Assembly (NCBI GenBank): GCA_003140115.1
Contig: PLIQ01000180.1
Span: 1-13,181, forward strand
Direction of reading: 5' to 3'
Origin: Actinomycetota bacterium
GTDB taxonomy: Bacteria; Actinomycetota; Actinomycetes; Streptosporangiales; Streptosporangiaceae
Length of the DNA: 13,181 bases
The notes under the pieces are model-generated. The model worked only from the letters and a program-made list of their open reading frames with translations. It ran no database searches and was not told where the DNA came from. Made by a program: the position numbers and the translations under genes. This document shows positions 1 to 6,429 of this stretch, piece by piece; within the stretch, counting starts at the first letter, position 1; every line of letters starts with the position of its first letter.

Positions 1-1
1 G

Positions 2-757
2 GCCGGGGTGCACGAGCCGGTGGTGATGGGTTTCGCCTATCTGGGCCAGCCGAGCTCGCCGGTACCCGCGGACGCCGCCATGGTCACCCTCGCGGCCCCG
101 GACGAAGACGTCGCTCGCGCGCTCACCGACCTGGCCGCGATCGTCGCGCCCAGTACGGCCGCGAAGGTAACGGCCGCTGCGCGCCCCGCGATGCCGTCCG
201 GGCCGCTCACCCTGCAGTCGTGGCCACAGATACTGGGAGCCCTCCTGCCGGAGGACGCCATCATCGTCGATGAGTCGATCAGCTCCGGCCAGGCCCTCCC
301 CGCCGCCATCGCCGGCGCCCCGCGCCACGACCTGCTCGCCCTGACCGGAACCGCGATGGGGATGGGCCTTCCCCTAGCGGCGGGCGCCGCGATCGCCGCA
401 CCAGACCGGCCGGTCATCCTCCTCGACGGCGACGGATCCGCGATGTACACGATCTCCGCCCTGTGGACACACGCCCGCGAGCACCTGAACATCACCACGA
501 TCATCCTCAAGAACAGCTCCTACGGAATTCTCCGCGAGGAATGGGAACACCTCCGGGAACCAGGCCAGAACGAACTGCACGACAGCCCTTTGATCAACCT
601 CAGCGGAGCACCGCTCGACTTCACCGGGCTGGCCCAATCCATGGGTGTCCCCGCAGCGCACGCCGACACGGCCGAAGAACTCGCCCAGCACCTGACCCGA
701 GCGTTGACCGAACCCGGACCCCACCTGATCGAGGCTGTTGTTCCCGCCATCGTCTGA
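2..757 (+). CDS. ThDP-dependent enzyme, acetolactate synthase / benzoylformate decarboxylase-like, C-terminal part (5' truncated by window edge)
   Basis: This is the C-terminal half or so of a thiamine-diphosphate enzyme. The frame is open to the left edge, so the gene starts outside the window; the GTG at 8 is an internal valine. The first ~55 residues look like the end of the central domain. The rest is the pyrophosphate-binding domain: the run TAMGMGLPLAAG precedes the metal/ThDP motif GDG (nt 428-436), which is followed 26 residues later by Asn (nt 512-514), the classical GDG-x(24-27)-N arrangement. The GDGSAMYTISALWT stretch resembles benzoylformate decarboxylase (MdlC) and the actinobacterial acetolactate-synthase-like group that includes IlvX. 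Such proteins decarboxylate 2-oxo acids or condense them, and annotation transfer within the group is unreliable. It converges on the VOC gene. It may supply 2-oxo-acid decarboxylation to the neighbouring catabolic genes, but its promoter is not visible. Family is sure; reaction is not. Confidence 0.85.
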   Translation, partial: AGVHEPVVMGFAYLGQPSSPVPADAAMVTLAAPDEDVARALTDLAAIVAPSTAAKVTAAARPAMPSGPLTLQSWPQILGALLPEDAIIVDESISSGQALPAAIAGAPRHDLLALTGTAMGMGLPLAAGAAIAAPDRPVILLDGDGSAMYTISALWTHAREHLNITTIILKNSSYGILREEWEHLREPGQNELHDSPLINLSGAPLDFTGLAQSMGVPAAHADTAEELAQHLTRALTEPGPHLIEAVVPAIV

Positions 758-763
758 GGAGCC

Positions 764-780
764 GGGTCCCGCAGGGACTT
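764..780. terminator. Short hairpin between convergent genes
   Basis: GTCCC (766-770), loop GCA, GGGAC (774-778), extendable by two G-T pairs. It lies in the 54-bp gap between the stop of the ThDP gene and the stop of the VOC gene, where a bidirectional terminator is expected. There is no T-run on either strand; actinobacterial terminators often lack one. Weak call. Confidence 0.35.
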
Positions 781-811
781 CGGTTCGGGTGCGCGTGGAG
801 GATGAGGGCGT

Positions 812-1261
812 TCATGATGGCACCGGCTTGGTCTGCCGGCACATCCACACCACGCCAGCCTGGTCGAGGGTGTCGAAGTAGACGAATCCGGTTCCGTTGT
901 CCCGGCGGCCGGACATGAGTACATCCAGGCCAGACGCGTTCGCCTGCGCGGTTGCGGTGTTGAGGTCGGACTCGAACCCGATGTGGAAGACGCCTTCCCC
1001 GTGGGTGTCGAGGAAGCGGCGCTGCGCGCAATCCAGTCGCGGGGGCTCGCAGAGCTGGACCTGGACGTTGTCCAGGTCGACGTAGCGGTACTTCAGCTGG
1101 GCGAATGCCTCAGGATCGGGCACGTTCAGGTCGGCGAACTGGCTGAGCGGCGGGTAGTCCTGCCAGGGACCGATACCGAGGCCTTCGTAGTACGCCACGG
1201 CGGCGTCGATGTCGTGCACGACGAGGCAGACGTGGTGCAATCGCTGGAACGGGCTGGTCAT
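812..1261 (-). CDS. VOC superfamily (glyoxalase / methylmalonyl-CoA epimerase-like) protein
   Basis: A 149-aa protein of the vicinal-oxygen-chelate fold, of the usual length for single-chain methylmalonyl-CoA epimerase and glyoxalase relatives. Two beta-alpha-beta-beta-beta units are visible: residues ~8-72 starting with HHVCLVVHD, and ~92-143 starting with VFHIGFE. Expected metal ligands by eye are His10, Gln69 and His93. The fourth position, normally Glu in a G-V-x-x-E pattern near the C terminus, reads GVVWMC, placing Met140 there. The metal site may therefore be incomplete, or the protein may be a binding or non-canonical member. The start is fixed by AAGGAG (1268-1273) six bases upstream of ATG. 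It is the last gene of the five-gene minus-strand operon, 34 bp after the DUF6282 gene. An epimerase or isomerase role on a CoA thioester would suit the context but is inference. Confidence 0.85.
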   Translation of the reverse strand: MTSPFQRLHHVCLVVHDIDAAVAYYEGLGIGPWQDYPPLSQFADLNVPDPEAFAQLKYRYVDLDNVQVQLCEPPRLDCAQRRFLDTHGEGVFHIGFESDLNTATAQANASGLDVLMSGRRDNGTGFVYFDTLDQAGVVWMCRQTKPVPS

Positions 1262-1267
1262 GGGGTG

Positions 1268-1273
1268 CTCCTT
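1268..1273 (-). promoter_or_regulatory. Ribosome binding site of the VOC gene
   Basis: AAGGAG on the minus strand, 6 nt before ATG at 1261. It gives this gene its own initiation site, consistent with its being the only operon member not overlapping or abutting its upstream neighbour. Confidence 0.75.
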
Positions 1274-1295
1274 AATCGAGGCAGGGCGATGGTGG

Positions 1296-2138
1296 TTATG
1301 GCATGAGCAGGCCGCTGGTCTGCGTGGTCATGATCGCGGCCGCGGCGCCCGGCCCGACGCGGTGTTCCAGGCGGTGCAGCCACGGCGGGACCGCGGCCGA
1401 CGGCGGCGCGTGGTGAGCGTGGCCGAGGTCACCGCCGAACACGAGCAGGGATGCGGGGTAGCTTGCGGTCAGCCGGAGGCTGGCGTGATCCCCGTCGCCG
1501 AGCAGGTCGGGCAGGATCCCGAGTTCCAGATGGGCTCCGAGCTCCCGGAGTATTTCCGCCGCTTCGGCGTTCCAGTGCAGGAACGCCATCATCGGGTGGT
1601 TGACCATCAGCCGGCGCACGCCGTGGCGGCGGGCCTCGCGGAACAGCACCACGGTCTCGTCCGCCGACAGGTGACCGCTGGCGAGCAGCAGGTCGTGGGC
1701 GGCGATGACGTCCAGGACGTCGTGCCATTCGGGACGCAGCGTACCGTCGTCGACGACGTCGACCGGCGCGAGCTCGAAGCCGCGGTGCACCGAGAGTTCC
1801 GGCGACGAGGCGCCCGCCTTGTGGGTGCGTGACGAGACCGTAGGCATCCAGACGGCGCGCCCCCCCAGGCGGGCCGCGACCTGGACGGCGTCGGGGTTGG
1901 CCCCGCCGATCGCGCTGTTCAGGACCACGCCGCCGTATACGCCAGGGCCCGCGATGGCGGCGCGCTCGACGGTGCTGCCCTCGTGTGACTTCAGGACGAT
2001 CGTGCTGAAGCCCAGCTCGCGCTCGGCCGCTACGGTCTGGGCGTCGTCGCCGTGCCGCGGCAGCAGGCTCGGCGACGCATGGGCATGCAGGTCGGTCATG
2101 CCCGCCGCCCAGGAGGGTAGCGCCTCGGCGCCGGTCAT
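1296..2138 (-). CDS. DUF6282 family protein, amidohydrolase/PHP-like putative metal-dependent hydrolase
   Basis: A 280-aa protein recognised as DUF6282-like from the N-terminal DLHAHASPS motif (HxH at His18/His20) followed by TIVLKSHEG (Lys50, His52), GGVVLNSAIGGANP, WMPT, SGH (His156), NHP (His181) and GGD (Asp237). The layout HxH, central Lys, two single His and a late Asp mirrors the amidohydrolase-type TIM barrel metal site, so a hydrolytic role on a C-N, C-O or lactone bond is plausible. No member with known chemistry comes to mind. ATG at 2138 is 2 nt beyond the acyl-CoA dehydrogenase stop (TGA-CC-ATG), so translation is probably coupled. An internal Met14 just before the HxH motif is an alternative start but has no Shine-Dalgarno. 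It sits in an operon of CoA-ester and amine-oxidation genes, suggesting it opens a ring or cleaves an amide or ester in the same pathway (inference). Confidence 0.8.
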   Translation of the reverse strand: MTGAEALPSWAAGMTDLHAHASPSLLPRHGDDAQTVAAERELGFSTIVLKSHEGSTVERAAIAGPGVYGGVVLNSAIGGANPDAVQVAARLGGRAVWMPTVSSRTHKAGASSPELSVHRGFELAPVDVVDDGTLRPEWHDVLDVIAAHDLLLASGHLSADETVVLFREARRHGVRRLMVNHPMMAFLHWNAEAAEILRELGAHLELGILPDLLGDGDHASLRLTASYPASLLVFGGDLGHAHHAPPSAAVPPWLHRLEHRVGPGAAAAIMTTQTSGLLMP

Positions 2139-2140
2139 GG

Positions 2141-3289
2141 TCAGTTCACGCCTTCGTGGCCGGGTTCCTTGAGGATCCGCCGGGCGATGTAGTTGCGCAT
2201 GATTTCCGACGAGCCGCCGGCGACCTTGAGCACCTTGATCTCGTTGTCAATGTCGGTGTAGGGCTGGTCGAAGTAGAGGCTGTGGCCGCCGGTCATGCTG
2301 TAGGCAGTCCGGGATGCGCTCTCCGCGCCGATGACGGCCAGTTGCTTGGCCGCCGTGGTGTGCAGCGCGACCTCCTGGCCCTGGTCGTAGATCTGGGCGG
2401 CGAGGTCGCGGGCCAGCGAGGCGGCGTGCAGTGCGGTCCAGGCGTCGGCGACCATCCACTGGATGCCCTGGAAGTCGGTGACCATGTTGTCGCCCACCTG
2501 GCGCTGCTGGGCATAGCGCAGGGCCAGCTCCATGGCCCGGCGGCCCAGGCCGATGAGCTCGGACGCGTTGCCCAGGCGGCTCACGTTGAAGGTCGACAGG
2601 AAGGTCTGCAGGCCGCCGCCGGCCGGGCCGAGCAGGTCGGCGTCGCGGACGCGGACGTGGTCGAAGTGCACGTCGGCGGTGCGGATGAGCCGGGAGCCGA
2701 TCGCGTCGGTCACCTCGGTGGTGATGCCGGGCAGGGACGTGTCGACCAGGAAGCTGGTCAGGCCCTCGGGCGCGTTGGCGTAGAACAGCGTGACGTCGCA
2801 GTCGGCGCCCATGTTCACGTGCGTCTTGTCGCCGTTGAGGATCCAGTCCGCGCCATCGCGGGTGGCGGTGGCCTGCATGGTCTTGAACGATGAGCCGGCG
2901 TTCTTCTCGCTGATCGACTCGGAGAACACCAGCTGGCCGGCGGCGATGCCGCGCAGCCAGCGTTCCTTCTGCTCGTCGGTGCCCCAGTCCAGCAGCCAGC
3001 GCTGGCCCTGGATCGCGACCTGGCCGGTCACCATGCCGTGCCGGCCGATCTCCTCGTTGATGACGACGTATTCCGCCGCGCCGCCGCCCAGGCCGCCCCA
3101 CTCCCGGGGGACCAGCGGGCCGAGGTAGCCGCGACGGCCGAGCTCGGCGTAGATCTCGCGCGGGAAGCGGTTCTGGCGGTTGGCGGCGTCCAGTTCGGCG
3201 CGGCTGTCCTCGGCCAGGGCACCGATGTCGGCCGCGAACCGGTCGATCCAGGCGGCGCGTTCGGGGTCGGTGCGGAGCAGGGGGAACAT
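2141..3289 (-). CDS. Acyl-CoA dehydrogenase family protein
   Basis: A 382-aa flavoprotein of usual acyl-CoA dehydrogenase length. The order is an N-terminal helical domain with GYLGPLVPREWGGLGG (residues ~54-70), the FAD-contacting middle segment FSESISEKNAGSS (~122-134), the beta-domain ILNGDKTHVNMG (~150-161), then the C-terminal helical domain with RQVGDNMVTDFQGIQWMVAD (~263-282) and AGGSSEIMRNYIARRIL (~357-373). It should oxidise an acyl-CoA at C2-C3, passing electrons to ETF. By eye the medium-chain-type catalytic Glu, normally directly before G-T-S, is Gly358, and I see no Glu at the isovaleryl-CoA-dehydrogenase-type position in the NVSRLGNASELIG helix. Many actinobacterial paralogues share the GGSSEI variant, so the base may come from elsewhere. 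The start is ATG 3289, set by AAGGAG at 3295-3300; longer in-frame starts would run into the crotonase gene. The ATG overlaps that gene's stop as TGATG. Confidence 0.93.
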   Translation of the reverse strand: MFPLLRTDPERAAWIDRFAADIGALAEDSRAELDAANRQNRFPREIYAELGRRGYLGPLVPREWGGLGGGAAEYVVINEEIGRHGMVTGQVAIQGQRWLLDWGTDEQKERWLRGIAAGQLVFSESISEKNAGSSFKTMQATATRDGADWILNGDKTHVNMGADCDVTLFYANAPEGLTSFLVDTSLPGITTEVTDAIGSRLIRTADVHFDHVRVRDADLLGPAGGGLQTFLSTFNVSRLGNASELIGLGRRAMELALRYAQQRQVGDNMVTDFQGIQWMVADAWTALHAASLARDLAAQIYDQGQEVALHTTAAKQLAVIGAESASRTAYSMTGGHSLYFDQPYTDIDNEIKVLKVAGGSSEIMRNYIARRILKEPGHEGVN

Positions 3290-4032
3290 CAAGACTCCTT
3301 CGGGTCGCGTGCGAGTGACCACATCTGGCGGGCTCGTTCGATCTCCACGGCCCGGTCCCACGCGCCGGCGTCGTGGACCGTCCGGTGCAGGTCGGCGGCC
3401 AGGGCGCGGGCGAGGGCAGGATCGGCCGCCAGGTGCGCCACCATCGAGCGGACGGTGCCGAGCAGGTCGGCGCCGGTGACGACGGCTGACACCAGGCCCG
3501 CGGAAAGGGCCTGGTCGGCACCCATCCGCTGGCCGAACACACCCAAGTACGCGGCGGCACTGGCGCCCGCGGCCCGGGCGATCAGGTGCAGGTGGCCGCC
3601 GCCGGGATGCATACCGAGCGGGGCGAACCCGGAGATGAAGACCGCATCGGTGCTCGCGACGCGCAGGTCGGCGGCCAGCGCGAGGTTGAGCCCGGCGCCG
3701 ACCGCCGCGCCGTTGACCGCGGCGACGGTGGGCACCGTCAGCGCCGCGAAGCGGCGGAAGCCGGCGTACAGCTCATCAAGTCCTTCGTAGGACTGGTCCG
3801 GCGATGCGGTGCGGATGCGGTTCAGGATGGCGGTGTCGGCGCCCGAGCAGAAGGCGCGGCCGGTGCCGGTGATGACGGCAACCCCGAGGGCGGAGTCCGC
3901 ATCGACGGTGTCGCAGATCGCCGCCAGGTCTCGCGCGGCCTGGGCGTCGAGGGCGTTGCGCCGTTCCGGGCCGTCCAGGGTGATCCAGGCGGCGCCCGCC
4001 TCGACGGTGAGATCGACCTTCGTGCTGGTCAT
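3289..4032 (-). CDS. Enoyl-CoA hydratase/isomerase (crotonase) family protein with non-canonical active site
   Basis: A 247-aa crotonase-fold protein. The N-terminal part has ITLDGPERRNALD (residues 17-29). The first oxyanion-hole segment is AFCSGAD (60-66) and the second is AAVGAGLNLALAADLRVAS (109-127). The two hydratase glutamates (rat Glu144 and Glu164) align with Asn116 in GAGLNLAL and Phe136 in ISGFAPLGMHPGGG, so water addition by the textbook mechanism is unlikely. The following HPGGGHLHLI run (142-151) is His-rich and occurs in some actinobacterial EchA-type paralogues. Isomerase, thioesterase, C-C hydrolase or decarboxylase chemistry are all known in this fold. Its ATG overlaps the oxidoreductase stop (TGATG at 4034-4030) and its TGA overlaps the acyl-CoA dehydrogenase ATG, so all three should be translationally coupled. 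No strong Shine-Dalgarno precedes it. Family certain, reaction unknown. Confidence 0.92.
   Translation of the reverse strand: MTSTKVDLTVEAGAAWITLDGPERRNALDAQAARDLAAICDTVDADSALGVAVITGTGRAFCSGADTAILNRIRTASPDQSYEGLDELYAGFRRFAALTVPTVAAVNGAAVGAGLNLALAADLRVASTDAVFISGFAPLGMHPGGGHLHLIARAAGASAAAYLGVFGQRMGADQALSAGLVSAVVTGADLLGTVRSMVAHLAADPALARALAADLHRTVHDAGAWDRAVEIERARQMWSLARDPKES
3295..3300 (-). promoter_or_regulatory. Ribosome binding site deciding the acyl-CoA dehydrogenase start
   Basis: AAGGAG on the minus strand, 5 nt before ATG 3289 and lying inside the end of the crotonase gene. It rules out the upstream in-frame ATG at 3361, which would add 24 unconserved residues. Confidence 0.8.
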
Positions 4033-5177
4033 CAGAACACCATCCCGACGGCCGTGCCCTGTACAGCATGAGAGAACCGCTGGATGCGCAGCGGCGTCAT
4101 GTCCACGCTGCTGATCTGGCCGGTGACTACTTCCTCGGCCACCAGCCGGCCGATCTCAGGGGCCTGCATGAAGCCGTGGCCGGAGAAACCGCAGGCGTTG
4201 AACCAGGCCGGGGCGTCCGGGTGCGGGCCGAGGATGCCCTGGCTGTCCGGGGACATCTCGTAAGTGCCGGCCCACGAGGCGGCACGGTCCAGGGGCAGGT
4301 CGGCGAGCCACGGGAAGCGCGGCGTCCCCCGGTCCAGCACCTCCTCCATCCAGGCCCAGTCGACCTCGGTGGAGTAGCCCGCCGAGCCAGGGGACGCCGG
4401 GCCGCCGAACAGCAGCCGGTCCCCCTCAGTGCGGACGTAGACGCCGCTGGCCAGGTCGATCGTCATCGGCAGCGCCCGGTCAAGCGCGCCAGGTGCGCTG
4501 GCGTAGATGTTGCGGCGGGAGTGGACCACGGGCACGTCGAGCCTGGCCAGCGCGGCGACCTGACCTGCCCAGCCGCCGGCCGCGTTGACGATCAGGCCCG
4601 CGGCGAACTCCTCTGGCCCGGCGCGAACGACCCATCCCGACGCGACCCGGTCCAGCGACGTGACCGCGTGCCGGAACCTGACCTCGGCTCCGTGAGCTCG
4701 CGCGAGCTCGAGGTAGGCCACGGTCAGCCCGTGCGGGTCGACCACGCCGTCGGCGGGTCCCCAGGTGGCGCCGGCTATGCCAGCCGGCTCGAACGGAGTG
4801 ATCTCGGTTGCCCGGGCAATATCGAGGACATCGACGGGAACGCCGTGCGCCCGCTGCCGCTCCACGGCCGCCAGGTGCGTGGGCCACGCCTCGTGCGGGA
4901 CGGCGAAAAGGTAGCCCCTCGCCGCGTACCCGACGTCGATTCCGTGCTCGTCGGGAAACGAGCGGAACGCCTGGATGCTGCGCCAGGACAGCTCGATGTT
5001 CAGGTCGTCGGCCCACTGCCCGCGGACCGAGGCGAAGCACCGGCCGGTGCTACCTTCTGCGGGACCGCCGAACTGGTCGACGACCACGGTACGCAGGCCA
5101 GCGCGTGCGAGGTGGAAAGCGCAGCTCGCGCCGACGGCGCCCGCCCCGATCACCAGGGCATCTGCGGACGTAACCAT
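4032..5177 (-). CDS. FAD-dependent oxidoreductase, DAO (D-amino acid / sarcosine oxidase-like) family
   Basis: A 381-aa flavoprotein. The N-terminal dinucleotide-binding motif is [19 protein letters not shown] (residues 9-27), with the ribose-binding acidic residue Asp34 at the end of the second strand (RTVVVDQFG). A C-terminal [20 protein letters not shown] segment is the second FAD-contacting region typical of glycine oxidase, sarcosine oxidase beta and related DAO enzymes. The central part carries [13 protein letters not shown] sequence, also family-typical. Such enzymes oxidise a primary or secondary amine to an imine, giving a keto acid or aldehyde after hydrolysis. No signal peptide, so cytoplasmic. 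The start is ATG 5177, from AAGGAGG four bases upstream; the ATG at 5204 lacks a site and lies before the inferred transcription start. First gene of the operon, led by a shared operator-promoter module. It probably performs the entry oxidation of an amino-acid-like substrate, perhaps a cyclic or N-substituted one (inference). Confidence 0.92.
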   Translation of the reverse strand: MVTSADALVIGAGAVGASCAFHLARAGLRTVVVDQFGGPAEGSTGRCFASVRGQWADDLNIELSWRSIQAFRSFPDEHGIDVGYAARGYLFAVPHEAWPTHLAAVERQRAHGVPVDVLDIARATEITPFEPAGIAGATWGPADGVVDPHGLTVAYLELARAHGAEVRFRHAVTSLDRVASGWVVRAGPEEFAAGLIVNAAGGWAGQVAALARLDVPVVHSRRNIYASAPGALDRALPMTIDLASGVYVRTEGDRLLFGGPASPGSAGYSTEVDWAWMEEVLDRGTPRFPWLADLPLDRAASWAGTYEMSPDSQGILGPHPDAPAWFNACGFSGHGFMQAPEIGRLVAEEVVTGQISSVDMTPLRIQRFSHAVQGTAVGMVF

Positions 5178-5181
5178 GGGA

Positions 5182-5188
5182 CCTCCTT
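5182..5188 (-). promoter_or_regulatory. Strong ribosome binding site deciding the FAD oxidoreductase start
   Basis: AAGGAGG on the minus strand, 4 nt before ATG 5177, within a predicted 19-nt leader. Confidence 0.8.
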
Positions 5189-5202
5189 GATCAGGTGTCC
5201 TC

Positions 5203-5208
5203 ACGGTA
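5203..5208 (-). promoter_or_regulatory. -10 element of the five-gene operon promoter
   Basis: TACCGT on the minus strand, first base 62.5 bp from the centre of the palindrome at 5263-5278. The same spacing is found before pruA and the DUF1932 gene. The predicted transcription start near 5196 leaves a 19-nt leader with a full Shine-Dalgarno. No TTGACA-like -35 is present; instead CCGAT occupies 5235-5231, beginning 27 bp upstream of the -10. Confidence 0.6.
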
Positions 5209-5262
5209 GGCCGCGTCCGGCCGGCGGCGGATCGGCGCCAGACCGGAACTTCGGCGGGTTCT

Positions 5263-5278
5263 TCCGACAGATGTCGAA
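5263..5278 (-). promoter_or_regulatory. Operator copy 1: TTCGACA-TC-TGTCGGA
   Basis: A near-perfect inverted repeat read in the direction of the FAD oxidoreductase operon; the inner arms CGACA/TGTCG pair perfectly around a 2-bp centre. It lies 85 bp upstream of ATG 5177, in the 115-bp gap after the PucR-type gene. Its centre is at about -74.5 from the inferred start, an upstream-activator position. It is one of four copies with the same promoter-facing orientation. Confidence 0.75.
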
Positions 5279-5292
5279 GGCAGCGGGTTAAT

Positions 5293-6318
5293 TCAGCCGC
5301 CGGCCTGGCGGTAGGCCGCCAGCCAGAGAGCGAGCTGAAGGTCGGTGCGGCCGGCCCCGGCGCGCAGGTCGACGCCGGTCAGCTCCTGGATCCGGTCGAG
5401 CCGGTAATACAGCGTGGTGCGGTGGACGCGCAGCGCCTCGGCGGCCGTGGCGACGTCGCCGCCCAGGTCGAGGACGACGCGGGCGGTGGCCAGCAGGTCG
5501 GTGCGCGGGGCCGAGGCCAGGACCTCGGCCCCGGGGTGGATCTCGGAGACAGTGAGCGATTCCGGTGCCTCGACGACGAGCCGCCACACGCCGAGCGCGT
5601 CCCATGACGGCCGTTCGAGCCGCGCTCCGACCGCGAGCGCCCGCCGGGTGCAGGCCGCCCGGCGGACCGCCTCGCGCAGCTCGACCAGGGGCAGCGCCCG
5701 GCCGCTGGCCGCCGGCGCGGCCCGCGGCCGCCACACGTGCACGCTCATGCCTCCCGGCAGCTTCCACCCGCCGGCCAGCGACGGCGCCCGCACGACGACG
5801 GTCACGTCGTGCGCCAGATGCTCCAGAGCCGCGAGCTCGCGCGCCGCCTCCTCATCGACGTCGTGGAGCAGCCGGTCGATCAGCGCCGAGCGCCGACGGG
5901 TCAGGTCCTCATAGGTGGATCGATCGCGGGCCAGGACATCGGCAGCCAGGTCGGCGCACTCCTGGAGCCGCGGCAGCTGGTCCTGTCCGATCTGACCATG
6001 GTCGTCTTCGACCCACAGGTAGCCGAGGTGGGTCCCGCCCGAGCGGATCGGCACGCACCAGCGTTCGCGCATGCCGATCTCGGCGATCTCGGGCGTTCGC
6101 ACCGGATGGGTTGCGCGGGTCAGCTGCAGCCGGCGGACCATCGCTTTGGCCTCCGGCGCCACCATGCGGTGCAGGATGGTGCGCATCCGGACCTCGTCGA
6201 CCGATCCCTGGGCGCTCCACCACAGCGGCTGGTGCTCGGCGTCCTCGATCAGCACCGGGCAGCCCAGATCGGCGGCGAGCGCGTCGACCACGGCCTGCAG
6301 GCCAGACGGGTCGGTCAT
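5293..6318 (-). CDS. PucR-family transcriptional regulator (PutR/PruC-like position beside pruA)
   Basis: A 341-aa regulator. Residues ~5-130 look like a GAF-type sensory domain (PVLIEDAEHQPLWW, then ERWCVPIRSGGTHLGYLWVE at 85-104). A middle region (~135-270) is the variable domain of this family. Residues ~277-335 form the PucR C-terminal helix-turn-helix: DVATAAEALRVHRTTLYYRL (288-307), then RIQELTGVDL and the tail DLQLALWLAAYR. PucR-type proteins control proline catabolism next to P5C dehydrogenase in other bacteria (PutR in Bacillus subtilis, PruC/Rv1186c in Mycobacterium tuberculosis), so divergence from pruA supports a proline- or P5C-type effector. No Shine-Dalgarno precedes ATG 6318; TACACT ends 6 nt upstream, so the transcript is probably leaderless. 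An operator overlaps this -10 and the start codon, which predicts autorepression. Likely master regulator of the four linked promoters (inference). Confidence 0.9.
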   Translation of the reverse strand: MTDPSGLQAVVDALAADLGCPVLIEDAEHQPLWWSAQGSVDEVRMRTILHRMVAPEAKAMVRRLQLTRATHPVRTPEIAEIGMRERWCVPIRSGGTHLGYLWVEDDHGQIGQDQLPRLQECADLAADVLARDRSTYEDLTRRRSALIDRLLHDVDEEAARELAALEHLAHDVTVVVRAPSLAGGWKLPGGMSVHVWRPRAAPAASGRALPLVELREAVRRAACTRRALAVGARLERPSWDALGVWRLVVEAPESLTVSEIHPGAEVLASAPRTDLLATARVVLDLGGDVATAAEALRVHRTTLYYRLDRIQELTGVDLRAGAGRTDLQLALWLAAYRQAGG

Positions 6319-6333
6319 TCGACAAGTGTAGGA
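6318..6333 (+). promoter_or_regulatory. Operator copy 2: TTCGACA-AG-TGTAGGA
   Basis: Read toward pruA, the distal half-site TTCGACA is exact and the proximal half-site has two changes from TGTCGAA. Its centre is 62.5 bp upstream of TACGGT (6388). On the opposite strand it covers the proposed -10 and the first base of the PucR-type gene. One bound protein could therefore activate pruA and block its own gene. Confidence 0.75.
6325..6330 (-). promoter_or_regulatory. -10 element of the PucR-type regulator gene (leaderless)
   Basis: TACACT on the minus strand, followed by 6 nt and then ATG 6318, so transcription should begin at or next to the start codon. The hexamer is inside operator copy 2. 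The C-to-A change that spoils the palindrome's right arm (TGTC to TGTA) is what supplies its initial TA. No convincing -35 was found. Confidence 0.5.
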
Positions 6334-6387
6334 AATCGGCGGCCAAGTTCCGCGCCGTGGCCGAAGCCTCCCGGGCGGTGGCCTGGT

Positions 6388-6393
6388 TACGGT
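6388..6393 (+). promoter_or_regulatory. -10 element of the pruA promoter
   Basis: TACGGT with CCGAAGC at 6361-6367 beginning 27 bp upstream and operator copy 2 centred 62.5 bp upstream. The predicted transcription start near 6400 gives a 30-nt leader ending in AGGAG (6418-6422), 7 nt before ATG 6430. No consensus -35, so probably activator-dependent. Confidence 0.6.
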
Positions 6394-6429
6394 CGAGACG
6401 TTCGATCATCTCTGCCTAGGAGTGACGCC

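Noticed and set aside
8..757. GTG at 8 as a true start giving a short 249-aa ThDP protein
   Set aside because: The frame is open to the window edge and the sequence begins inside the central domain of a normally ~530-600-aa enzyme; the gene is cut by the window.
868..880. TGTCGAA inside the VOC gene as another operator
   Set aside because: It is a lone half-site: the opposite arm reads GGTCGAG, and it lies in coding sequence with no promoter geometry.
5737..6429. In-frame N-terminal extension of pruA by 231 codons
   Set aside because: It is antisense to the PucR-type gene and passes through the operator and promoter. Family length, AGGAG at 6418 and motif alignment all support ATG 6430.
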